Shown: positions 47,879 to 57,108 of the stretch, piece after piece
Numbering within the stretch: the stretch's first letter is position 1
How the letters are laid out: every line of letters starts with the position of its first letter
NCBI RefSeq assembly: GCF_005377625.1
Contig: NZ_CP040098.1
Coordinates: 2,411,501 to 2,475,500 of the forward strand
Source: Desulfoglaeba alkanexedens ALDC
GTDB taxonomy: Bacteria > Desulfobacterota > Syntrophobacteria > Syntrophobacterales > DSM-9756
Length of the DNA: 64,000 bases
Direction: 5' to 3'
Notes under the pieces: model-generated
Seen by the model: only the letters and a program-made list of their open reading frames with translations
What the model was told of the DNA's origin: nothing
The model's database searches: none
Translations under genes and position numbers: made by a program

Positions 47879-48946
47879 CTATTGGTCCTTTTGCCCTTCC
47901 AAGCATTTGAAATAAATGGGCAGGTAACCATTTATCATGGAGTTCAAGGAAAAGTGTTTCAAAGCTCTCTCACGGGCTTGCCGCGCCATGGTCTGCCACA
48001 ATCCTGGGGACAAAGACAACTCTCGGCTGGCCACGGTGAATGCTTCTATGTCGTTCACCGGACAGAGGATTCCCGTCGATCCATTTCCCACCACTTCCGG
48101 CAGTGACGAAGTCCGTGAGGCGATGACCGGCAAACCGCATGCCATCGCCTCAATCGGTGTCAAGGGCAGTCCTTCCGAGCGGCTGGGGAACAGGAGTGCA
48201 TCGGAGGTACGGTAGGCCTTTACCAGTGCCAGTGTGTTCAGCCTTGCTATGCCCCTTGAATTGGATGGTAGTGTATACCGACCATGTGCACCGGACCGAT
48301 CCGCCGTGTAAAGAAGCTCGAAATCCGGCCCCAGTTTCTCAAGAATGGGGGCCAAGAGGTCCACACCTTTGCGCTTCATCCAGTTGCCCACATAGACCAG
48401 GCGGAACGGGTGGTGAGGCTCACGCTCGGGTCCCGGGGTGAAAGTGTGTTCCACATCGATGCCGTTGGGAATGACGACTACGTCCCTACGGCCGGACAAC
48501 TTCTTCACCTGAAGCGCTACGTGCCGGCTGACGGCCGTAACGACGTCGGCACGCTTCAAGTTGCGTGCTTCTATCGGCCGGATCCAGATACGGTGATAGA
48601 TCTTTTGCGGCGGGGTCTTATATGGCATGAAGGCTTGGTCGTGCACGCTGTGGTGGACCGTCACCACGGTACGGAGGTTCTTGGGGACAAATCGCGGGTG
48701 CAGCCAGGAGTTAGTGTGGACGACGTTGGCCCAGGCAGGGGGCTTCGGTATGGGCACCGTCCAGGGGGCGTACTCGGCGCGCAGGGGTAACCAGGTGATG
48801 CCGGCTCGGATGCCACGGCGGCTTAATCCTTCCGCGAGGCGCTCCGTGAAAACATCCGTGCCGCTGCCGGCACGGACCGTCGGAAACCAGACGGCGGGTT
48901 GAGGAACGTTCTTTTTAATCATTCCTTTGTCTTGTGTGTGATTCAA
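47879..48946 (-). CDS. Glycosyltransferase family 4
   Basis: 355 aa. GT-B C-terminal signature SRSEGLPLTPIEAMACGLPVIAS with the acceptor/nucleotide Glu, plus VVVIPNGIDVEHTF and LVYVGNWMKRKGVDLL. The N-terminal half has TDVFTERLAEGLSRRG and VVHTNSWLHP. Start at 48946 (MNHTQDKGM) or the inner Met 48922 (MIKKNVPQPA). Probably cotranscribed with the flippase. Sugar specificity is not readable. Confidence 0.87.
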   Translation of the reverse strand: MNHTQDKGMIKKNVPQPAVWFPTVRAGSGTDVFTERLAEGLSRRGIRAGITWLPLRAEYAPWTVPIPKPPAWANVVHTNSWLHPRFVPKNLRTVVTVHHSVHDQAFMPYKTPPQKIYHRIWIRPIEARNLKRADVVTAVSRHVALQVKKLSGRRDVVVIPNGIDVEHTFTPGPEREPHHPFRLVYVGNWMKRKGVDLLAPILEKLGPDFELLYTADRSGAHGRYTLPSNSRGIARLNTLALVKAYRTSDALLFPSRSEGLPLTPIEAMACGLPVIASRTSSLPEVVGNGSTGILCPVNDIEAFTVASRELSLSPGLWQTMARQARERALKHFSLNSMINGYLPIYFKCLEGQKDQ

Positions 48947-49037
48947 GCTGGGATCCTCCAGTCTTTAGTCGAACGGTGCCCAGCGACTGGATCTTCTGAT
49001 TTCAAGTTTCTCCTGACAACCGGGTCAGAAGCAATTT

Positions 49038-49479
49038 TTACTTCTCCTCGGCTTGGTTGCGGTCAAAATGACAGTGCGCCCATTTTCTTCCGCAGTCGGA
49101 ATGATCTATCATGAGATTGTGCCTGGTTAGCGCCGTGCAGGTTACTTCAGCGAGGGAAGGGCTTTGCCCGGGGGAAACCGCGCGGCCGGTTTCCCCGTTG
49201 CCAATGACGTCCCGGGTAGCGTGAAGATCGGAGGCGATGACGGGGCAGCCGCAGCCCATGGCTTCCACAGCGGCGGACGGTCATGCCCTGCATGGGTTCG
49301 GACCGCCTGGCTCCAGGGGTGTGGGGCGCCACCACATGAACCTCAAAGGTGTCGGAAAGGCGCCGGCACAGATCATGCGCAAACCTCGGCTCCCGGTCCC
49401 CAGGCCACCGTGGAAAGGTGGAGGTCAAGACCATCAGGCGTGGTGGATTGGCCGATCGGTCTCGGTTTCTTGCTGCCAT
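49038..49479 (-). pseudogene. Internally deleted glycosyltransferase family 4 remnant
   Basis: On the minus strand the N-terminal piece (LMVLTSTFPRWPGDREPRFA, then VHVVAPHTPGARR) is a normal GT4 start. About 70 residues in, near 49275, the frame shifts straight into a C-terminal GT4 piece (EAMGCGCPVIASDLHATRD, VIGNGETG), which itself ends early. About 200 central residues are missing. This is a decayed paralogue of the neighbouring GT4. Confidence 0.75.
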
Positions 49480-50500
49480 GGCGTGCTTTGCCCGGGTTTT
49501 GATGGCATTCCTACTGTGGGCGCGGTTCGCGAACCGCCCCTGCGGTCATGCTCTCCTCCTCAGGAAGACTCGATCGTGCCAATCGGAGCGAGCCGTCACG
49601 GCTGTCGCCCTGGAAAGGTCTTAGCGAAAACTGCTTTGCAATATTTGGGCCTTGGAAGCGTGACGACGAAAAGGCGATCGGCCACCATGTGCCGCCGCAA
49701 AGTGCATTCCGTCAGGGGTCGGGTTCTGGAATGAGGGCATGGCAGAGGATGTCGCGTCTTCCTCGGACCTACTCCCGGGCTTCCCGACCGAGGCTTCCAG
49801 AGGCGTAGAAGCTCGCATGTCATAGAACTGACACAAGAACGGCAGGCCTGACAGCCGGTCAGCCTCTCCGGCATCGGCCCCGATGGATGGATTCCTTTCT
49901 CCTGGCGCTATTTTGGCGCATCAGGCTGAAACTTGGGATCTAAAGGGGCCTGACATGGGCGCGCTCCGAGATGTCATTCTGGAAGGGCTCTAAACGCAAA
50001 GGGCTGGACCTCATTTTTTACCGTGAAAATACACCCCCTCACCCTGACCCTCTCCCCCCGCTGGGGGGAGAGGGGATGATTTTCATGAGCGGGGGTGACC
50101 AAATCCCGGTCATCATGGTTTGGGCCGGATGCGGTCGGCGGGGAGCGGACGTCGGAACCGGCGGGCTGAACCGGTGACGCTCGCGCAGGCTGAAGCAGGG
50201 GGATCTATCCGGCGACGGCTGGGTGTTCCTGGAATGTCGGCCGCATGTTTCGTTTCCGTTACAGCGTCCATAAAAAGTCATTTTTAAAAAGGTGTAAATA
50301 ATCATATTCTTCTTGGCAAGTGATGGAGAGCGTGGCATGTATAAATGCGTTCAGGGGTAGTCTTCGGAAGATTTTCAAGTTGATCCTTCATTGCGCCGAT
50401 GAAAAGAACGCGGGTTATCCCTTCACGATCCTGCGGGGTCCTGGTTTCATGAGATCCGACGGCCGGCCGGAACAGGCGGCGGTTCGTGACATACTGATTC
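49480..50500. other. About 1 kb without a supported gene
   Basis: Short overlapping frames on both strands have no recognisable domain. A type D-like palindrome (GGGCGCGGTTCGCGAACCGC) lies near 49518-49537, and a diverged type B hairpin (CTCTCCCCCCGCTGGGGGGA) at about 50050-50072. It is probably the decayed end of the glycan island. Confidence 0.55.
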
Positions 50501-51373
50501 ATGGGGGAGACTGTGGGGCATCTTTCGGCGCATCAAGCGGACATCCGTCACCGTGTTCTGGAAGTGGACGACCCCCCGCCGCTGGGCGAGGGGCTTGAAC
50601 GGTTTCTGCAAACGCTCAACGACGATCAGCTCACCGCCGAACAACTGGAATCCGCCATCGGCCACGACCAAGGATTGGCCGCGAGGATCCTCAAAATGGC
50701 CAATTCCGCCTTCTATGGATACCGCGGGTCCATTCGAACCCTATCCAGCGCCATCGTCACGCTCGGTTTTCCCGAAGTGAAATCCCTTTGCCTTTGCGCC
50801 TTGTTGGTGGACCGGTTCGACAAGGCTCAGCATCTGAGCCGTGAAGAAAAGGACACGCTCTGGAAGCACGCTTTCCTGACCGGGACGGTCGCCTGGGCTC
50901 TGGTGAAGAAGCGCCCCTGGATTCAGGAGAGCGAAGCGTATTTCCTGGGGGTCCTCCATGACGTGGGAAGACTGGTCCTGGCCGCCCACTTCTATGACGA
51001 CTTCCAAGCCATCTCGGTTCAGTCTCATTTGGATGGCCTTTCTCTCTGGGAGACGGAGCAGCGTTATGGGATCACTCATACGGACATCGGCCAATGGGTT
51101 GGGACACACTGGGGGTTTCCGGAGGAATACGTGCGGGTGCTCGGCCATCACCATCGGCCCGACCGTGCGCCGTCCTGCCGACCTGAATGCCAATTGGTAT
51201 TCGTGGCGGACGGCCTCGCCCATGTGAAGTCCGCACCGCAGTGGGCATGGGAGCCGTTTACGCTTTCCGTCCGCCGGGATTTGTACATCGGCGAGGAAGA
51301 ATGGGCCGCGGCGGTGGACGGAATGGATGCCTTGGTCGAACAGGTGGAAGGCTTGTGGAACGCGCTTCGATAA
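50501..51373 (+). CDS. HDOD domain signalling protein
   Basis: 290 aa. The HDOD core has LESAIGHDQGLAARILKMANSAFYG, IRTLSSAIVTLGFPEVKSL and the HD-like LGVLHDVGRLVLAAHF. HDOD proteins act in signalling networks without a firmly known general activity. The start lacks a clear ribosome binding site; a GTG at 50513 is possible. A hybrid kinase starts 11 bp downstream, so the two are an operon. Confidence 0.88.
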   Translation: MGETVGHLSAHQADIRHRVLEVDDPPPLGEGLERFLQTLNDDQLTAEQLESAIGHDQGLAARILKMANSAFYGYRGSIRTLSSAIVTLGFPEVKSLCLCALLVDRFDKAQHLSREEKDTLWKHAFLTGTVAWALVKKRPWIQESEAYFLGVLHDVGRLVLAAHFYDDFQAISVQSHLDGLSLWETEQRYGITHTDIGQWVGTHWGFPEEYVRVLGHHHRPDRAPSCRPECQLVFVADGLAHVKSAPQWAWEPFTLSVRRDLYIGEEEWAAAVDGMDALVEQVEGLWNALR

Positions 51374-51384
51374 GGAGGGTGGAG

Positions 51385-53502
51385 ATGAATGGAGCGGCTC
51401 AGGAACTCCTCCGGGTGGAATTTTCCAACTTGCGGCACCAGCGTGAAGAGATGATCGCGGTTCTCGGCATGATCCAGCGATTCTCACAACTGGTGCCCGC
51501 AAAGACGAGCTTGCAGGAAATCTGCAACCACCTGGTCCGGATCCTCATTGAACTCACCGACTTTGAACGCTCTTCCATCAGCCTGTGGGACGATAAAGGT
51601 GGCTTCCTGCGCCTGGTTTCCTCGTTCGGTTTTGAGGGACTGCTGGAAGACTCCGGGGATCCTGTGTACCGGTGGTCGGAGAGCCACGCTTTCAACGACA
51701 AGGTGACCCGCCGGGTTTTTGACACACGGGATGCGCTCTTTGTGGAGGACATGCGGCGGGACCCGGTGCCGGTGAAAGCGGACGCCGTCATCCTGCCGGT
51801 TTCTCTGGTATGCCTGCCGCTGCTGGACGTGGGGGTGCTGCTGCTCAGCGCGGGGCAGCCCCGGCAGTTTTCCAGTCAGACGCGGCGGAACTGGATGCTG
51901 GTGAGCGACATCATCGGCCACCTGATCCTGGGAACCAGTCTGAACGACCGCCTGAATGCCGCCAACCATTCGCTTGCGGTGGAGGTGGATCGAAAGACCC
52001 GGGCGCTGGAAGAAAAGACCCGGGCGATGGAAGCGGCCAACACTTTCCTGGAACAGGTCCTGGATCACACGCCTCAGGGCATCTGCATCCTGGACAATGA
52101 AGGAAAGATCGACCGCATCAATGCGGTCATGGAACGGCTGCTGGGGAAACCGGTAGGGGAGATCCGGCGGCGGTCGGCCGGGATTTTCTTCGAAGATCCG
52201 GAACGTTGCAAGGAGCTTCTGGAGAAGGCACGAAAGGGTCAGCGGATCCGACTGAACGATGTCGTGCTTGTGAATGCCGCGGGTTGCCGCTATCCCACGG
52301 ACATTTTTTTGAGCCCTATCGAAGGAGACGATTCCGACCGCTGCGGGTATCTCCTCATGGTCGAGGATATCACCGAGAAAAAGACCTTCGCGGATCAGCT
52401 CATGAGAACGGAAAAACTGGCCGCGTTGGGAACCATGGCGGGCGGCGTGGCTCACGATTTCAACAACATCCTTATGACCATCCTGGGAAATACGCAACTT
52501 CTGGTGCAGCACCTAGGGTCAGGGGACCCCGAAATCGGTCGAAGGCTTCAGCACATAGAGCAGGCGGTGAACGACGGGGCTCACATCGTGCGCCGACTCC
52601 AGAAATTTACGGAAAAGGACCGCGATCCGAATGCTGAGGAAAACCTGTGCGATGTCAGTGATGCCATCAAGGACGTTGTCGAACTGACTCGACCACGCTG
52701 GAAGAATGCGGCGGAAAAAAACGGTGCGAAGATCGAGGTGAGACTGGAAACGCAGCCTCGGTGCCGTGCGGCCGTTCATCGTTCGGATCTCCGGGAGATT
52801 CTGACCAACCTGGTTTTCAACGCCATCGATGCCATGCCGGATGGCGGGGAGCTTGTGCTTTCCAGCCGCACCGAAGGCGATTGGGTGGTGATCGAGGTTG
52901 CCGACTCCGGGGTGGGAATGGACGAAGAGGTCCAGAAACGGATCTTCGACCCGTTCTACACAACCAAGGGAGTGGGGAATTCGGGGTTGGGTCTGAGTGT
53001 CTGTTGGAGTCTGGTGAAGCGCTACGGTGGTGATCTGGTGGTGCGGAGCCACCCCAGAAGGGGAACGACTTTCGTGATCCGCCTTCCCGGAGCCGGCGAG
53101 GCGGAGACAGCGTGCGGGATTCAGAGCGGGTCGAGCCGAAAGATAGGAGGGTACCGACTTCTGGTCGTGGACGATGAAAAGGAAATCCTGGACCTTCTGG
53201 GTGACATGCTGCGGCTCATGGGCCACAAGGTCACGGCCGCGCACGATCCCGGCGAAGCCCTGTCCATCCTGGAACGAGACCACTTCGATCTGGTGCTTAC
53301 CGACCTCGGTATGCCGGTCATCAGCGGATGGGACATCGCCCGGAAGTCAAAAGAAAGGCTTCCCCAGATACCCGTGGTGCTCGTGACCGGTTGGGGGGCT
53401 CAATACGAAGACGAAGACCTCACGGGGCGGGGAATCGACCTCGTCGTGTCCAAACCCTTGAGTTATCAAAAGCTCATGGGAGCACTGGAAAAGTTCCTGT
53501 AG
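51385..53502 (+). CDS. Hybrid sensor histidine kinase: GAF-PAS-HisKA-HATPase-REC
   Basis: About 705 aa, no membrane segment. GAF-like domain (about 25-185), a short coiled coil (RKTRALEEKTRAMEAANTFLE), PAS (about 220-335), H-box GGVAHDFNNILMTILGN, N-box LTNLVFNAIDAMPDGG, G1 VADSGVGMD, G2 GNSGLGLSV, and a C-terminal receiver with acceptor Asp in LVLTDLGMPVISG. All catalytic boxes are intact. AAGGAGG precedes the ATG. Follows the HDOD gene, which may supply or modulate its signal. Confidence 0.9.
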   Translation: MNGAAQELLRVEFSNLRHQREEMIAVLGMIQRFSQLVPAKTSLQEICNHLVRILIELTDFERSSISLWDDKGGFLRLVSSFGFEGLLEDSGDPVYRWSESHAFNDKVTRRVFDTRDALFVEDMRRDPVPVKADAVILPVSLVCLPLLDVGVLLLSAGQPRQFSSQTRRNWMLVSDIIGHLILGTSLNDRLNAANHSLAVEVDRKTRALEEKTRAMEAANTFLEQVLDHTPQGICILDNEGKIDRINAVMERLLGKPVGEIRRRSAGIFFEDPERCKELLEKARKGQRIRLNDVVLVNAAGCRYPTDIFLSPIEGDDSDRCGYLLMVEDITEKKTFADQLMRTEKLAALGTMAGGVAHDFNNILMTILGNTQLLVQHLGSGDPEIGRRLQHIEQAVNDGAHIVRRLQKFTEKDRDPNAEENLCDVSDAIKDVVELTRPRWKNAAEKNGAKIEVRLETQPRCRAAVHRSDLREILTNLVFNAIDAMPDGGELVLSSRTEGDWVVIEVADSGVGMDEEVQKRIFDPFYTTKGVGNSGLGLSVCWSLVKRYGGDLVVRSHPRRGTTFVIRLPGAGEAETACGIQSGSSRKIGGYRLLVVDDEKEILDLLGDMLRLMGHKVTAAHDPGEALSILERDHFDLVLTDLGMPVISGWDIARKSKERLPQIPVVLVTGWGAQYEDEDLTGRGIDLVVSKPLSYQKLMGALEKFL

Positions 53503-54275
53503 AGCGTGACGATGTGCGTTATATCGCTTCCGTCCGATGCGTGACCGTTTCGAAAACCGCACGTAACATCTTGGTAGCGTTCTAAAGTGGAGACCTTAAT
53601 CAAAAAGGTTGACGAAGGTCAAAAAATCCCCCTCCCCTTAATCCCCTCCCACAAGGGGAGGGGAAATAGAATTTGGCATCAAATATTAAATTTATTCCAC
53701 CTTGTTCCCAATCTCCAGCGTGGGAACACAACTGTGCAGAAGCTCCAGCTTCGATTCCCATGAGGCCGTTCCCAAGCCAGAGCTTGGGAACGAGGGGGAG
53801 AAATCCCCTCTCCCCCCTCCCCTTAATCCCCTCCCACAAGGGGAGGGGAAATAGAATTCCACCTTGTTCCCAAGCCGGTTTCGGTTCAGTCGCCATGCGC
53901 TTGCCGGCTTCAATCGGAGGGGAAATAGAATTCCACCTTGTTCCCAAGCCGGCTTGCCGGCGACGGGGGGCTTGCCGGCCTCGTCGCGGTTCGGAGCAAC
54001 CTTCCGCATCAAGCCTGCCTTTTAAGGAAACAACGCTCCCCGCCGAATTATAGAACAAGACATTCAGGTGAGCTCCTGGGCGGGAGCCGTGACCTCCATG
54101 GCGGCCGCAGCGGAAGCCTTTGATGGGATGCGGGTGGTTTGGCGCGTGGATGTTCAAGATTTTGTCGGTTTCTCTTTTCGCCGGAATTTTTTCGGGCATC
54201 GGCTGCGCAGAAGATTGCCGGAAAGTCGGGCAGGGAGACGGTTGAGGTTCTCGGACACGATAGGGGGTGGTCCTC
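53503..54275. repeat. Intergenic repeats upstream of flaG
   Basis: Truncated TTGGTAGCG element from 53571; it has the inner GGCATCAAATATTA of the complete copy but loses its right end near 53696. A type A triple hairpin (53704-53790) follows. Type B hairpins lie at about 53807-53850. Two scraps of GAAATAGAATTCCACCTTG (about 53850 and 53920) are present, with a type C core near 53946. No gene is visible to 54275. Confidence 0.7.
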
Positions 54276-54677
54276 ATGGAAACAAAAGTTGAAAACATCA
54301 AGCCTTTGGTGGCGGAGTCGTGGGTGAGGCAGGATCAGAGCTGGGTTCAAAGGGAACTGGTTCGCCCGGTGCCGAAAGACGAAGGCATCTCGTCGGCGCA
54401 GGCCAAAAAGGAGGAGAAGCCGCCTTCTGACGACATGCGTCTTGCTAAAGAGCGGCCTGAGGAAGTCAAGACGCTGGTTGAAGAGGTGCAGTCCTATCTG
54501 GAGGATTTGAACATCCGGTTGAAGTTCATCGTGCATGAAGAAACCGGGGACGTGGTGGTGCGGGTTCTGAACAAGGAGACGGGCGAGTTGATTCGCGAGA
54601 TTCCTCCGGAAGAGCTTTTGAAGCTGCGCCAAAAACTGGAAGAACTCCGGGGGGTCCTTTTCCACGGCGAGGTCTAG
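54276..54677 (+). CDS. flaG: Flagellar protein FlaG
   Basis: 133 aa. The C-terminal half has the FlaG pattern LNIRLKFIVHEETGDVVVRVLNKETGELIREIPPEE read in pieces: KFIVHEETGDVVVRV and ETGELIREIPPEELL. The N-terminal half is charged and variable. FlaG influences filament length and usually lies beside fliD/fliS; here neither follows. GGGGGTGG precedes the ATG. Confidence 0.88.
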   Translation: METKVENIKPLVAESWVRQDQSWVQRELVRPVPKDEGISSAQAKKEEKPPSDDMRLAKERPEEVKTLVEEVQSYLEDLNIRLKFIVHEETGDVVVRVLNKETGELIREIPPEELLKLRQKLEELRGVLFHGEV

Positions 54678-54727
54678 CCGCGTGTCCGACTCGGATCGAC
54701 GAAATCGCGATCGCGACGCGTAACGCC

Positions 54728-54963
54728 GTGGACAAGGTCCGAATTCTCCGGGAGCGGGCGCGCCTCCTGGAGGAACTGGAAAGGGCCTATCGCCGGCTCC
54801 GCATCCCCCTTCTTTATTGGAATTCCGCTCCACGGATTCCGGCCGAATCATTTCGGAACTGGAGCGGCTGAAAGATCTGCGACGTGAAGGGATGCTGGAT
54901 GAGGCGGAATTCGAACGCCTCAAGCGGCAGATTTTCGCGAGAAGGGAATCGTCCGCCGAATGA
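54728..54963 (+). pseudogene. Possible frameshifted small coiled-coil/SHOCT-like gene
   Basis: One frame from GTG 54728 gives a strongly charged coil (VDKVRILRERARLLEELERA). A second frame ending at 54963 gives a SHOCT-like end (LERLKDLRREGMLDEAEFER, LKRQIF). Joined by a frameshift near the C/T run at about 54804-54815 they would form one protein of roughly 78 aa overlapping the next ATG. It could be a sequencing error, a real frameshift or two chance frames. A FliT-like role is possible from position only. Confidence 0.35.
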
Positions 54964-56549
54964 AAATTCTTATCATTGAAGACGACATCTTCCTGGGAGA
55001 CATTCTCCAAAGCTACTTGCAGCAACTGGGGCACGAGGAGGTGAGGGTCTGTCCTCGTGGACTGGAGGCGGAGGCTCTCCTGGAAAAGAGGACTTTCGAT
55101 TGTGCTTTTATCGATCTGAAGCTCCCCGATATTGACGGTCTCAGTCTGCTGGAGAGAATAAAGGGGCGCGACCGGACGCTGCCCGTGATCATGATGAGCG
55201 GTTTTCCCACCATGGAGTCGACCATCCAGGCCATGCGGAAGGGGGCCTCCGATTTTCTGACCAAACCGTTCACCCTCCAGGATCTTGCGCTTTCTCTGGA
55301 ACGGGTGACCAAGGAACGAATTTTGCTCTTGGAAAACCTGGGCCTGAAACTGGAGTGTCAGGCTCAACGGCAACTGAAGGCGGTCAACGTGGAACTTCAG
55401 GAGAAGGTCCGGGAAAAGGAGCGGTTGTTTGAGATTTCCCGCCGGATCGATGAGGTGCGTTCCAGCGAAGACCTTTATGCGACGATCATCCAGCTGGCGC
55501 ATCGGGTGACGCAAGCGGACAGAGTGGGGTTTTTCGTGTATCTTCCCGAACACGACCGGATCGCCCTCATCTCGGAGAAAGGTTTCTGCGAAGCGGGCTT
55601 GACTCGGCCGGTCTTCAGCGTCGATGCTTCGAGGCTAAAAGAACGGGTCGGTTCCGGATCCAGGCCGGTGCTGGTCCGGCCCTGGGATTTCCTTCGGGGC
55701 TGGACCGGCTTGGATGATGAGCCCGGAGCGGGGGCGCCCGGTTCAGGCTCATTGTTTGCGCTTCCGGGCGGGGAGAGCGAGCGCGGGATGCTCCAGGCTT
55801 CCTACAGATGCTGGCCGCTGTGGATCCGCGGCGAGCTGTTCGGGTTACTGATGCTTTCGCAGAACAGCAAGAACGGGAGCCTGTCCGCTTCGCAGACGGG
55901 ACTCCTGGATTTCCTCATGCGCAAAGCGGCGCTCGCCGTGGAAAACATGGCGCTCTACGAGAGCTTGATCAGCAATTTCTACGGGATCTTGAAATCTCTT
56001 GTGAACGCTTTGGAAGCGAAGGATCCTTATACGGGCAAGCACTCGGAACGGGTCACCATCTTTGCGGTGCGCCTGGCCCGTGCCATGGGTTGCCGGCCGA
56101 ACGACATCGAAGTACTTCGGACCGTGGGCTACCTTCATGACATAGGCAAGATAGGCATTGCGGACAAGATTTTGAACAAACCGGGACGCCTGGATCCCGA
56201 AGAATACGAGATGGTTAAACGGCATCCGGTGATCGGGGAAGCGATTGTTAGGGAACTGGGTTTGAGCGCAGAAGAACGCGCGATCATTCGGCATCATCAC
56301 GAACGATGGGACGGCAAGGGGTATCCGGACGGGCTGAGCGGTACTGATATTCCGTTTCTGGCTAGGATCGTAACGGTGGCGGATGCCTTCGACGCCATGA
56401 CCTCCAAACGGGCCTACCGCGATTCGCTCCCCCTGGAACAGGCCAAGCAGGAAATCCGTGACAGCCGCGGCAGGCAGTTCGATCCTGACGTGGTGGATGC
56501 CTTTTTCGCGGTCATGGAAGAACGGAAGGGAAGCGACGGGGATGAATAA
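54960..56549 (+). CDS. Response regulator with GAF and HD-GYP (c-di-GMP phosphodiesterase) output
   Basis: 529 aa. Receiver domain residues 1-120 with acceptor Asp52 (AFIDLKLPDIDG), a coiled linker, a GAF-like domain (about 160-330) and an HD-GYP domain (about 345-525). HD-GYP signatures are complete: YLHDIGKIGI, HPVIGEAIV, RHHHERWDGKGYPDGLSG and VADAFDAMTSKRAYR. It should hydrolyse c-di-GMP when phosphorylated. A PilZ gene starts inside its 3' end (8 bp overlap), so effector and enzyme are coupled. Confidence 0.93.
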   Translation: MKILIIEDDIFLGDILQSYLQQLGHEEVRVCPRGLEAEALLEKRTFDCAFIDLKLPDIDGLSLLERIKGRDRTLPVIMMSGFPTMESTIQAMRKGASDFLTKPFTLQDLALSLERVTKERILLLENLGLKLECQAQRQLKAVNVELQEKVREKERLFEISRRIDEVRSSEDLYATIIQLAHRVTQADRVGFFVYLPEHDRIALISEKGFCEAGLTRPVFSVDASRLKERVGSGSRPVLVRPWDFLRGWTGLDDEPGAGAPGSGSLFALPGGESERGMLQASYRCWPLWIRGELFGLLMLSQNSKNGSLSASQTGLLDFLMRKAALAVENMALYESLISNFYGILKSLVNALEAKDPYTGKHSERVTIFAVRLARAMGCRPNDIEVLRTVGYLHDIGKIGIADKILNKPGRLDPEEYEMVKRHPVIGEAIVRELGLSAEERAIIRHHHERWDGKGYPDGLSGTDIPFLARIVTVADAFDAMTSKRAYRDSLPLEQAKQEIRDSRGRQFDPDVVDAFFAVMEERKGSDGDE

Positions 56550-57108
56550 CCGAGAGTTCCTGAGGGTGGAAGTTCCGGAGTTGAGGGTTCACTACAACCT
56601 GATTCCAGAGAACTGCTCCATTCCTCATTTGCTGGGCTTCGTGGAAAAGAGGGAACCGTCGTCCGGACTGGAACCGGAGGGCTGCGATCCCGTTCAGGAG
56701 ATGATACTCCGTATGGTGCGCCGTGTGGAATCCAAGCTGGACAGGATCCTGGGACACCTTGAGCGCGACGGGTACCGGCCGTCTTACGAATTCCAGGGAC
56801 AGGTGGTGAATATAAGCGGCGGCGGGCTGTCTTTCGCCACGGTGAACGACCACGCGGTGGGCGCCGTTCTGGAGCTGTGCATCTTTCCGCAGTTCGGTGA
56901 TCCCCGCCCCCTATTCGCCATAGGAAAAATCTGCTCGATTGAACCGTACTCTTCAGACGTGTATCCTGCGGCATCTCTGGTGGGAGTGAAGTTCGTGGAA
57001 ATTGAAGAGGAAGCGCGCGAAGCGATCATCCGGCTGGTGTTTCAGATGGAACGGAAACGAAAACAGCGGGATGTCGAAGAGGGGTGGAATCCGGGAGGGA
57101 AGACGTGA
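56542..57108 (+). CDS. PilZ domain protein
   Basis: About 188 aa. N-terminal NREFLRVEVPELRVHYNLI, a helical middle, and a C-terminal PilZ-like beta barrel with VVNISGGGLSF (the DxSxxG-type motif as NISGGG) and SLVGVKFVEIEE. The Arg pair needed for c-di-GMP binding is only partly clear (FLRVEV), so binding is probable but not certain. It overlaps the HD-GYP gene and its stop overlaps the GTG of the next kinase, indicating one transcript. Confidence 0.8.
   Translation: MNNREFLRVEVPELRVHYNLIPENCSIPHLLGFVEKREPSSGLEPEGCDPVQEMILRMVRRVESKLDRILGHLERDGYRPSYEFQGQVVNISGGGLSFATVNDHAVGAVLELCIFPQFGDPRPLFAIGKICSIEPYSSDVYPAASLVGVKFVEIEEEAREAIIRLVFQMERKRKQRDVEEGWNPGGKT

Noticed and set aside
49596-49874. Minus-strand 92-codon open frame in the gene-poor region
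   Set aside because: Overlaps another frame, is Arg/Pro/Ser-rich without domain similarity, and has no ribosome binding site.
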